A stretch of DNA of 64,000 nt from assembly GCA_013399015.1 (NCBI GenBank), contig VWZX01001949.1, positions 1,550,001-1,614,000 on the forward strand, given 5' to 3'. Source of the DNA: Galbula dea (Eukaryota; Chordata; Aves; Piciformes; Galbulidae). Each line of letters starts with the position of its first letter. The stretch's first letter is position 1. This document shows positions 1 through 10,698 of the stretch, piece after piece. Below the pieces are notes generated by a model. The model was not told where the DNA came from. It made no database searches and saw nothing but the letters and a program-made list of their open reading frames with translations. The translations under genes and the position numbers were made by a program.

Positions 1-829
1 GTACAAACAATCATTTGGGTACTTTGAAGTGTGGCTGGTTCATCACCTATTGCTGATAAACAGCTTTAAAGTGATTAGTTGTAGACCCAATGCTTTGTTG
101 TTCTGTATAATTCTGGTGAACATGTTTTAACAATTCTTTAAAGCAGCATTTTTTTACTCAAAGAGCACAATAATTTTGGAGTTAATTGTTGAATAGTTGA
201 ATAAATGCCCACCATTTGGGGTGACTGATCTTTACTTTTGCTATTCTTTTCCCACCCAATAAGTACTTTACTGTATAGCATCTCTCTTCAGATAACTGAG
301 AAAGAAAAAGTATGAATCAGTCTGTGTAAGCAGACTGAAGTTTTCATTGAACTTTTTAAAAGGAAAAGGCATTAAGCCTTTATCTTTCATTGTTTCCATT
401 CTTAAGTAATGTCCAAGTAACTTATGTTCTTTAACTCTACTTTTCAGCAAAATTGTTTTTACAGTCAAATAAGACTAATTATTATCAAGAAGAAAAATCT
501 TTATTGATAATATAAAAATCAATCATGTATTTCTGAATGCAAACACAGTTTCTTAGAGAAGTTTGCACACAATCATGTTATATGTCCTATTGGAGTAGTT
601 AACATTTTAGAAGTGTTTCATGATGCAGGATTTGCCTACATCAGTAATGGCTATATACCACAATTATTTTTCAATGTGCTAATTTTCAGTGAAATACTTG
701 GGCATTTTTACAAAACATGGTAAAATAAAAGACAAATAAATTGATGGGGAATATAATGACTTCTGGGTGGTAGGTGGCATCAGGAAATAATGGTGAATTA
801 ACTTTAGGAAACATATTAAAATATTAGTG
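1..829. other. Single-copy AT-rich noncoding DNA
   Basis: I see no gene, recognisable repeat or RNA here. Short open frames of 60-75 codons occur on both strands and have no recognisable protein character. Confidence 0.5.
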
Positions 830-1012
830 CAAAGAGCTTGGAATGGCCCAAATAGCAAAGCTGATATATTTTTATTTCCAATAAGTGCTTCCTCTTTAAA
901 CAATATTCTTCAGCAATACATTTACAGCCATTTGATTCTTGGACCAATGGAAGGTCATTTGCATCTCTGTAATTCCAGAAAAGATTTAAATATGCAAATT
1001 AAATCTGGAATT
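830..1012. promoter_or_regulatory. Octamer-rich block, candidate conserved noncoding element
   Basis: The block holds two POU-type octamers in opposite orientation: ATTTGCAT at 957-964 and ATGCAAAT at 992-999. An inverted CCAAT motif lies in ACCAATGG at 943-950. The second octamer sits in the loop of an imperfect inverted repeat at 971-1012, whose arms are AATTCCAG...GATTTAA and TTAAATCTGGAATT. Octamers bind POU factors and CCAAT boxes bind NF-Y, as is well established. That this block is an enhancer is inference from motif clustering only; chance occurrence in AT-rich DNA is possible. Confidence 0.3.
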
Positions 1013-1552
1013 GTGTGAAAAAGAAATTCATGTCTCTTTCTTATTCAAGCATCATCTAAACATTAATCATCTCTCTGTACTTTTATTAGCAAACCAAATT
1101 GCATGATACTGAATTAAATAGTCCTGAAAAGAAATTAAGATAACTTTCAGTGAGTGTGCTCTGTAACAGAAATATGTTAGCATTATTATTTAAAGTCGTA
1201 GTATACTGGCTCTTGTTGCACAGTGTTCTAGCCAATTTACCAAGAGTTTCCCTGTTCATACCATAGAAAAATTGCATAAAAGCAATGCTATAAGAGATGA
1301 CACATTGAACTGTCTTTTTAAAAGCTACTGCTGAAAATGTATGAGCTATAATATGTTGTTTGGGGGGTTTTTTACACTAAGAGGTCAGGAAGTGAGTGGA
1401 CAACTCTATTGTGACATTTTCAATTTGTAAGAAAAACTATGTAAACAGTTTATCATGTCTGATCATTTAGTTTGGGAGCTGGCAAAAAGTGTATCTTGGT
1501 TGTTTTAAACAAAGCCCAGACAAACCCCAAATTCATGTTGTGTGTGCCATCT
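1013..1552. other. Noncoding, nothing recognised
   Basis: AT-rich sequence without a recognisable gene or repeat. Short open frames are present on both strands and look like chance. Confidence 0.5.
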
Positions 1553-1650
1553 TCTGAGGGCCTGATCCCAAGGCCAATGAAGATAATAACTCATCAATTT
1601 CACAGTTTCCACCAAATTTTAATAAATGACAGGTATTTCAAAGGCAATAT
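1553..1650 (+). repeat. Possible ancient sauropsid palindromic-repeat fragment
   Basis: The stretch beginning GGGCCTGATCCCAAGGCCAA and continuing with an AATGAAG core resembles an old family of short palindromic repeats in reptile and bird genomes. Its typical units read GGGCCTGATCC...CATTGAAGTCAATGG. Only one arm is recognisable here. The family name is uncertain and the match is diverged. Confidence 0.35.
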
Positions 1651-4124
1651 TCAATTCTGGTTCACATAACCTAGCTACCATCTGGACATCTCCATTCTAA
1701 TGTGTGGCATCAGCTTTGGAAGAGTAAATTTTATTACTTCATCAGTAAATCTGTGCTATTTCAGAGTCATCTGGAGTAGATCCCACTGGAGGACAAAGAA
1801 TTTACCTATTTTTTAAAATTTTCAGAACTCCTCACTGTCTTTGAGTCTGTGTACCCCCTGGGAATCCACTTTGGTTTGTAAATCCCAGCCAAACCATCAT
1901 CCAGAGGAAAGCAGGCAAGCAGCAAAATATCCATCTCCGTGATTTTAGTCCATCATGCTAAACTGCTCTTGTGACATGAGTTAGCAGAAGACATAAAAAA
2001 GAATATGATTGTGAGGGAAACCCCAAATAGCTATTTTTCAACTGAACAAGTAGTTCAGCCTCTTCCCTCTTCTTTGTTTCAGGCCTAGGAATGGTGGTTC
2101 TTGTTTTCTATGTCCGTGTTTGGGTTTTTTTCTCTTCTCATCTCATTGCTGTGTCCTATATCCTTAGCTCACACTGGCTGTTCTAAACCTGACAAATTGC
2201 CAGATCATATCAGATTAAACTTTTCATTGATTTCATGCTCCAGCAAGGAAGCATTTAGTGGCCTTTATCAATCATTCTTTCCTGGCTGAAAACCACTTTT
2301 ATTTATAGCATTTATTAGTATGTAGCCATTACAACACCCAGAGCAAAGGCACTTAGTGAAATGCCTTGCTTGGCTGGCATATATTTTCTGTATTATTTAG
2401 GTAATAAGGGGGAAGAAAAATACTCACACAGGCCAAGGAAGAAGCATCTTCTGCCACTACAAAGAAAGCAAATTTAATACCATGTTGTCTTCCTAACAAA
2501 CAAAGACTTCTAAGTCCTGTGGTACAGATACAAAATTCAGCTCTATAGCACGATTTGTCATGATGAAAGACAGCTGTAGATCCTAAAGCTCTTTGAGGGT
2601 AAACCACAGGGACTCATTATTATGCCCTCATAGTTTTGGCCAGCTTGTGTACTTTCAAAGGTTGTGAAGAGTAACATTTTGTTTTCCACATCTGTAGCTT
2701 GAGAAAGTGACCTTGGCAACAAAGTCAGGACAAGAATGGTCTTGATTAGTTTGTTACCATAACTAGACACAGGTGGCAAGAAAGACAGCAGCTTCTGACA
2801 ACAACAAATATTCACATAAGAGTGTTCTTAAGCTTCTCAAGAAATAGCAGAAAAAGTCATACCAGTATCACTCTGAACTGAAGCCCTCAGTTCACCTGAG
2901 TGTGGTCTTTCTAAGTTAAGAAGAAACTAAATGGCAACATGAGGAAGACGTGACTCCCACATATGATGGCACAGGTTTCTGATAATCAGTCACAGCTTCT
3001 GACTGCATTAAAAAGTCTAAAGTCAGTGGAAAGATATCATCACTTATACTAAGGTAAACAACTAAAATGGGTTAGATATGCCCTAAGGATGATGATTTCT
3101 TCTACTGACTATGAAGTGATCCCTGTGTGACTAGGTCAGATGGACCTGCTTTACAAACTCTTTCAATGAGGCAAAATGAATATGTTAGGTGCACATCAAA
3201 AGAAGAAACAAAGTTATGACTGGAGACAGGTCTTGTACTAATAATCCCTGTTAATGCTCTATGATTGTCATTTCTCAGGATAATCATGTCTTTGCTGAAG
3301 CAATCTGTTAGCTGAAATTCTACATTGTCATGTAATACTCAGAGGACATAACAAAGTAAAACAAGCATTGCTGGCAGTCTTTATTAGAGGAAAAAAATTC
3401 TCTTTTTCACATCTGCATACAAAAAAACCTTCTAATCCAGAGAATTTACAGTTAGTTTTCCAAAGAATCTTACTTCCAAACAAGTTTATGATAGTTAGAG
3501 TAGATTCCATATGGCAGGTTTTCTCTATAACAGTGAGCTTCTTTTTGAAGAATCTGAAGGTCAAACCTTATCTTTGATTTACATAATGTTATTGTTTTGC
3601 TTTTTTTGATTCTTCTATGCAGTATTCTACATAAAATGTTTTCTGACCTGGTGGGTATCTCTGTCACTCCATGTTTGCTACAAATCAACCTTATGTTGCA
3701 TGGCTGTCATCTCACTTAAGGGGTTCTGTTCACATGTGCTGGCAACCTGGGACACTGGGACTACAGGGGGCTGTGGAATTGGCTCTCTTCTGCACGTTTC
3801 CTGATTTATACAGAAAGAAAGAGGGAATTATTTCAGTGTGTGAATACTTTGGAAAACACTAAAAAAGGTAAAATAACAGCTATAGATATGTAAATAATGC
3901 CTTTTAGGGTAATTAAATCAATCTTTTATTTACTTGAAGAGATGATTAAGAGGTCATCTGATCAATGTGACTGAGCACCTCAGAGTGAAAAGATTTCTGT
4001 TGCTACAGAACTCTTTCATTCAAAAATGGCAAGAAGAAATCCCAAGGCTGGAAGCCAGAGTGAGGTGCAGTGAGGCAAGAAATCAGGTGTGCAGGTTTTC
4101 ATTTGCATTTGGTTGATTGACTTT
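1651..4124. other. Single-copy noncoding DNA
   Basis: No recognisable gene. Open frames of 61-85 codons occur on both strands (for example 2353-2815 minus and 3368-3577 plus) without family motifs. A weak resemblance to an L3-type CR1 tail at about 3311-3356 was judged insufficient. Confidence 0.5.
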
Positions 4125-4220
4125 TGTAATTAACCTTTGGAAATGTTTATTCAGGAAAGGAGTGAGCTTGCTATCATTCTGGATTTCTTTAAGTCAGGAT
4201 TGGATATCTGCCTATAAGGA
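4125..4220 (+). mobile_element. Ancient L3-like CR1 LINE fragment
   Basis: The sequence keeps the order of blocks found near the 3' end of L3-type CR1 elements: GTAATTAACCTTTGGAAA, then a decayed 'end of ORF2' block, then GGATTTCTTTAAGTCAGGAT followed by TGGATATCTGCCT. In the family this encodes the last residues of ORF2 (the 'LEIFK' region). It is heavily mutated and truncated at both ends. The better-preserved copy at 59605-59955 carries the same blocks, which supports the call. Confidence 0.55.
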
Positions 4221-7139
4221 ACACCAAATTGTAACACAATTTGATTGACATTTTATTTAGAGAAATTCTTCAACCTGTATCATACAGAAAGACTAAAATA
4301 TATTAGTAAGAATGGGGGCAAAAGCAAAAGCACAACACCAGAAAAACAATCAATTTTAACCGTCTGTGAATGATTGATTAACTGCAACATCGGATCCCAA
4401 TCTGGACTGGCCTGAGATGGACACATACTAGTGTTTGAAGAAGTTATTTCCAGTTCTGTGTCCAGTGAATATATCACCTCCTCAGGTTGCAGAATTTAAA
4501 TATCCATGAAACTAGCAACATTGTTTTCTCTTGGCTCAGTCAAAGAGAATTGATAGCAAACGTCCTTCAACAAGTCATGGTGTTGTAGAAAAGCAAATTT
4601 CCATCCATCCTTATCTTTGATCATTTCATGCCTATGCCTCCTAAGGTGCAATGAAATCTTTCAAAAAATGATTTTACTTTCAGTTATTCTCTTCTGAATC
4701 TTGGAAGCTCAAAACCTGATCAGGCTTGCTGCAAGTGTTTTATAATGCTGGAGGACTTTACATCATCTGTTTTGCTGCAGAATTGCCTTATCTGTGTGAA
4801 TGACCTTTGTTAATTCACTTCTCCATTGATTCTTCCACTATCAGTAAGAGGCTCTCTCACAATGTAGCCCTAGACTTTCCCCAGGTCACATAACAGACTT
4901 CACAAGAGCAAAAATCAGTAACCAAAAATGAGATAATGTACCAATACATGCCAAACATCCAAAAGGTAGTATGTTCTGGGTTTTGAAATTATGTTTGTAC
5001 AATTTTATATGACATTTAACTGAGATGCACACCCACAAGTGAAGGTGGCTTTGACTCTTTGAATTCAGACCTGGTTTTCTTTTATTTACAGAGAACAGAG
5101 TGTAGAGAAGACAAACTCAAAGGAATGATTTATGGACTACTTTCATCCATTTTCTGCTAAAAAAACCAACCCCAAAATAGTAAAAAGCTATTCTTTGACA
5201 CAGGGAAATCTTACATAGATTGAAACTTACTTGCATAGGATAGTCCACACATAAGTGCTTTTATGGGAGGAGGTTTTATTTATTTAATTAATTATTTTTA
5301 AGCACTCTTATTTGTTGTTTTGTTTTAAGCAATTCCATGAAGTTCTGTGTGAAGTATGTAACGCAAAACATCTTTGAAGGCAGCAGTTTAAATTGAGAAA
5401 TTACCATGGTTGTGCTGGAGATTTTAGTTTATCAAATGTAAAGCTAGTTTTTTAAATTAACCAGGTTTAAAAGTTGCCTTATTGACAGATTATAAATGCA
5501 TCTGAGAGCTTTCACTTAGTGTTGCTTTTTCACTTAAGACTCCTGTTTTGTTGATGGAATCTAATTTTGGACTCAAATGCAGCTAACAGTACACTAAGCC
5601 ATTCTCACCACAACAATCTTATAAGCTCACTGGATATAATAATAGCATAGTTTGAACACTTACCTTATGCATTTATTTTTGAATTATGTAGGCACATTCT
5701 CATCTAATTTCCTTGAAGGAGTTCCAACATTTTTTCTTATCACATAAATATTTATAATAGATGAAATAACTATTGAAATAGTCTCCAGAAAATACAAAAC
5801 CAGACGTTAATAGAAAAATTTTACACAGATGAAGGGAAAAAAAATGCTGTTTTATTTTAAGTGTAGAAGAATAACTTCTAATGTTTTATTCATAAGTAAA
5901 ATTTCTGAGAAGTTCTTGTCTAACCCTCCTCCTGTTCTCAAATAATGATAAACTGTAGAATTAGGGACCAATATTGCAAACCACTAAGCACAGCCGGCAA
6001 TAAGTTGAGAGTTCTGAACTGTGGTTGACTTAGTGGGAATAAGTTTTAGAAATTGAGAGAGTTTGTTTTTTCCCTCAAATGGATACTCCAGAAACCCTTT
6101 GAAATCACTGCAGTCAATCAGGTTCCAGACATTAATACTGCATGAACTCTCTTCCTTCAAATTACATTTTACGTAATATGAGATAAATCAAGAGACCAAA
6201 GATGATGTCTAAGCAAAATGTATACTTTGATGAAAGGAGTACTTGATGAAGAGTGTCATGAGCTGCTAATTACATAATGCTCATAATATTTGGGAACCTC
6301 AGTGCTATGGAGAGGAAGGATAGAAAGAAGTAAAGAATAGTTGGAGGATCAGCTCCTCCTTCGAGTTATAATTCACAAGCTCTTCTCTCTTCACAAAGGA
6401 AAAAACATACAAAGACCACAACACCTCACTTCTCTCAGCTCAGTCTATGCCTCAGAGGCAGAGGAGACAGTGCCTGTTCATAAGCACAGGAATGCACATT
6501 TCACCTAGTTTCTAAGCTACAGAAAAGCAAGGAAAGTCCTGCTTCATCTCTCACCTGAAGACTGGGAATAACCAACTCCCCACATTTACTTCTCTATTAT
6601 AAAGCAGGACCAGTGGTAAAGAGACCATCTCATGATTCTGATGTTGAACAAGGCTATTACAAGGAGAAAAAATATGGTGGAAGTTGCAGGGATGTCACAT
6701 TACTTTGTGGTAACTGTGAAGGCAGCTGTGGGCATCCCTGTCAGAACCTATTACTTTCTAGCTGGCTTGTCTACCAGTCACCTATGTTTTTCTGGATTAA
6801 TTTTTAACAGTTCTACTCCCACTACCACAGCCATAGAGGAGTGCCTTTGTTTCTGAAAGATGCAACAGGAAACATTACATGATTTTGTTTTTATAGCTAT
6901 TGGATTTTTTTTCCCTCTCCAACTTTGCAAGAGCTAAAGCTCTCAGTGATCCACAAAATAGCCACCACTTTGCTGCTGTTGTGTTCACTTGCACATGTTG
7001 CTGACAAATGTCTAGCTTGTCTTATTGCTGGCAATGTTATGCTTGTACAATTTTAAAGTATGTTGCTCCTTGTGTTCATTTCAAGATATGCTGATAGAAG
7101 GATCTGGGAAACACTTATCTGCTATATAGAAACTTATTT
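4221..7139. other. Single-copy noncoding DNA
   Basis: No gene or repeat recognised in nearly 3 kb. There is an AT-rich TTTATTTATTTAATTAATTA patch near 5276-5295 and an A/C-only run near 5160-5176. The overlapping open frames at 6613-6856 have no family resemblance. Confidence 0.5.
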
Positions 7140-7330
7140 TTGCTATGTTATATATATATGATATATATGTCTAACATGTCTAGTTATAATCTTTTATATG
7201 TAACCTTAGTTTTCTTTGTATATTATATAAATAAATACCAATACATAAAATATGAATAAAATTTGTATACAAATTGCATATACATGTATACAACATAGGT
7301 GTGTGTATTTGTAGATATACACACAAGTCT
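7140..7330. repeat. AT-rich block with TA repeats and perfect palindromes
   Basis: A (TA)n stretch interrupted by a G lies at about 7148-7169. A perfect 16-bp palindrome, AATTTGTATACAAATT, lies at 7260-7275. A perfect 12-bp palindrome, TATACATGTATA, lies at 7279-7290. Such AT-rich palindromes can extrude cruciforms and are unstable; whether this one does is inference. Confidence 0.7.
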
Positions 7331-7368
7331 ATCTATGCAGTTACATCTAAAGCATTTGCTTCTTACAG

Positions 7369-7702
7369 TCTGAGTAGGTTTCCCATTTTCTGGCAAAATG
7401 ATGCTGGACAATGATGATTTCTCAAAGCCAGAACTTCTCCTCCAGGTAGGCACAGCAGCCAACACAACAGGCCATGAACATTTTGAATGAAATCAAGAAA
7501 GTCATTGAACAATGCAGCATTATTTCTGAGGAGGACATTTCCACTAAGGAAATTGTATCCTGAAGTAGAAATGCCAACTAAGGAACCTTCAGAGAACAAA
7601 AAGCAGCTAATTATAGAGCCCCAGACCCAATCCAAATGTTGTGTCTCCTTCTGGATAGCCTGGCCAGTCTCAGGATCCAAAACACCAAATCTGAGAGTTT
7701 AG
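7369..7702 (+). pseudogene. Possible decayed coding fragment, unidentified
   Basis: Three successive plus-strand frames give protein-like, charged peptides that would need frame changes to be read together. The first starts at ATG 7398 (begins MMLDNDDFSKPELLLQ). The second starts at ATG 7474 (begins MNILNEIKKVIEQC) and stops at 7561. The third runs about 7560-7702 and includes EVEMPTKEPSENKKQ. A polypyrimidine-AG acceptor ends at 7368 and a possible donor, CCAG|GTAGGC, follows 7445, so the first part could instead be a small exon. The opposite strand is also open for 105 codons (7363-7680), which weakens the case. I do not recognise the family. It may be a frameshifted retrocopy or chance. 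Confidence 0.2.
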
Positions 7703-10670
7703 TGCTAGCTTAGGATCTGAATATCAAGGCAGAAGCTCGGTTGACAAGATATTACAGGTCTATAATAAAAGTCATCTTTGTAAACAGGTTAAATGTCTTT
7801 TGCAGTTTAATCATATTGGCTTCAAAACATCCATTTCCCATGAGTTAGTGGTGTATGCTGGGAAAAAAAATGACAGCAAAATAAAAACATTCGATTAATG
7901 TCTCTGCTCTAAGCTTAGCTGTCTCCATGACTTCCTCCTGGACTTGCGCTGCCCTCCTTCCTCACTTCAGTGAGTCAGCAAAATTCCTTAATGGGGGTAG
8001 GAGCCTTGCCTCTGTTGAAACAGAGAGTCAACAGAATGTGCTGACTTCTTATGTAATGAAAATTTGGTAAAAAACACCACCAAACTTCAGAGGCAGCAAC
8101 ATTTAGAAATTGAGGTTCTTTTCCTTGACAGCTCAGTTAGCTGCAGTGCTTTGTCACCAGTCAACAAACGTGAATCCTCACATTTATAAACCCTTCTGCA
8201 TACAAAATCACTTTTCCATTAGATTCACCCCTGGTTCACACTGGGGGGATGTGCTGACATACAGCCTTGTAGCTTCTAAAGTTCAATAGTCCTGCAGCTC
8301 TTTTTGCGGCTCAGTGAACTGATGGCTTTTGGGGAAGTTGTGTCTGAATCCCTGCCTTTAATTCAGTAGGAACATTGGCTAAATGGAGGGAATCCAGAAT
8401 TTCTTGGAGAGCACTACGTGGGAAAAGAGCTGAACACAGAGGACTCATTGCTCTTAGTGTCTGGCAAAATAAAACAAGCATCACAAAACCAGTATGACTG
8501 AATATGGAAAGGCTTGTATGTGGATTGCAGTCTTGAGTACAAAAACTCTCTGATTAAATAACAGAGATAACTTCTGTTTAAAAATGGTTTTCATGTACAA
8601 TAATAAATAAAAAACAACCTCTGCCATGTTGTGAGGACAAAGATCTTTCTGCTTCTGTTTCTAATGCTTATAGTTCCAGTTATCAACCGTGCTTTAAAGG
8701 TGCCCCTATCACATCTTATAAAAATCCTTTATGTAGTCTATGCAGAAATGGATGGATTGTAGACTTTGACCTGGGGTTTGACTATTAAAAGCAAAATTTT
8801 GGATTTAGGATGATTTTGGCAAGCAGAAGACAAACCCCTGCACTAAGGAGCTCAACAGTGTAGGACCAGCATGAGTTTTCATACAGTCCTGAAAAAGGGA
8901 TGGGAAAATCTTTTTCCCCAGGAGGAAAACTAGAAGCCTTTTCCCAGTATCCTACTATTGGGGAAACGCACCAGTTTGGTATGGATATGCAGCCTAAGAA
9001 CAGATGGTCATGAAATGGGCTGGTCTCAGCTGGTTGATTACCTTAGTGAGCTGTCACGGAACTCCTGGTAGTCAGTTAAAAATGCCCTCCATAAAAAAGA
9101 AAAAAAGGTCATGATCCTTTTGCATCACTTTAGATTTTCTCTATATACTCTCTGGGAAATCATCTAAGATATAGTCTTGAGATTATAAACTAAGCTTAAG
9201 TTAGAGCTTTCCCAATAACACACAGGTGCTAAATCACTGACCGCTCTGTTTTCACTGAAGCTCCTGATGTTGTCTTTTCATTTGTTAGCTCTTGGCTTTC
9301 AATACTGCTCCATTCAATTTCTTTTTTGTGCAAGCATCACTTATCCCCATCTGTTACCTACCTTCCCTCTCTTCACAGTACCCCTAATATGATAGACATT
9401 GTCCAAACATGTATGAATATCTAGATTTTGTCCTTTTGAGTTTCATCATGCAAAATGTCAAATAATACCAAATTCAGATGTGGGAGAATAACCTGTCTTT
9501 TCATCCAGTTTAAAGTTGCTGTCCCCCATGCTTAGAGGTTTAATACAGAGCTCTTCAGCAGTGAGCAGAGAAGAATAGACTGGTAAACATATTCTTTTTT
9601 ATGGCAACATTGGAGGTAGCTATGGAGGTTTCTTTCCAGAAGGACCTCAGATTCCCAAATCAATCTCAAAGGCAGAGTTCTGCCAAAACTGTGTTGTTGC
9701 CATCTTTGAAGGCAGCATCAGCAGCCACATGTTGTAGATATGAAGAAAAACTTTCTGTTCAAATGCCAAGCTTAGTAAGGTCTTAGACACAGTGACTGTA
9801 ATTTCTGAGATGGCTCTGAGTCAGGAAGGTAAGACTTAAGCTCACATCCTAAGAAAAGTTAGGCTCAGAGCTGACATACAGAGAAGCAGAGGATCTAATC
9901 CCTTACTTTAAGGCACAACCTATGGTCCAGAGATGTACATTTACCTTCTCTCCCGTTGGGCAGGGGACTCTACGTCTGTGTACCTCTGGCAGTGAGGTTC
10001 AAGAAGGAGTATGACAACTAGTTGTCAGTGGAATTATGCATGTGTGTTTTCAGCCTTTTTATTACCCCAGTTTCCTTATCTCTCTCGCTCCCTGACAGGG
10101 ATTTCAGGCAGGTCTCTGCATTTCCAACACATTGGCACTGTGTCCATGGTCTGCCTTTGCCTTTGCAAGTCTCATTACCCTTTGGAAACAGCTTGGTCTC
10201 AATTTGCTTTGCTCCAGTGCAATCGGTGCAGCCAGATAGAAATGGCTTTGAAATTTACCTTTTCAAATCCCAGCTTTGTATTTCTGCTTTGATGTTTCTT
10301 GTCAGGTTTTCCAGTTGTCCTTGTCTCTCTCGGCTTGCTACAGCTCCCTATCTCCAGGCTGTGTTTTCCCCAAGCTTATGACTCTCTGAGCATCCTAACT
10401 TGCAAAGGCATTTCTGTCATGGAGTGGCTGTCACTGGAGCACTAATTCGCACTACTGCCAACAACAATGCATATCACACTCAGCAGCTGTGTCAGAGCTG
10501 GACAGCCACTGAAAAAGTCCCACAGAAATGTTCTGACAAAGAAGCTTTTGAGGCTACAGAAAGAAACAGTTGTTTGAATACTCAAGCAAGGCTAAGCAAG
10601 ACAGGATGAGAAGCGTCCACAGAACAACAGCTGTTGCTTAAAGTATCCATAAGACTATTTCCCAAATGAA
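7703..10670. other. Single-copy noncoding DNA
   Basis: No gene or interspersed repeat recognised. Overlapping open frames of 93 and 119 codons at 10011-10381 (+) give serine-, leucine- and cysteine-rich products typical of pyrimidine-rich noncoding DNA. Confidence 0.5.
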
Positions 10671-10698
10671 TCTATCTATCTATCTGTCTGTCTGTCTA
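10671..10698 (+). repeat. (TCTA)n/(TCTG)n microsatellite
   Basis: A compound tetranucleotide array reads three TCTA units, three TCTG units and one TCTA. It is a short, potentially length-variable locus. Confidence 0.9.

Noticed and set aside
3311..3356. Weak resemblance to an L3-type CR1 tail
   Set aside because: Only short, interrupted similarity to the GAAATTCTA...CAGAGG-type block; not enough to separate from chance.
10011..10381. Overlapping frames of 93 and 119 codons
   Set aside because: Leucine-, serine- and cysteine-rich translations of pyrimidine-rich DNA in two overlapping frames; no family resemblance.
10671..10698. Possible CRISPR-like or satellite array
   Set aside because: It is a short tetranucleotide microsatellite; there are no spaced direct repeats anywhere in the window and the genome is vertebrate.
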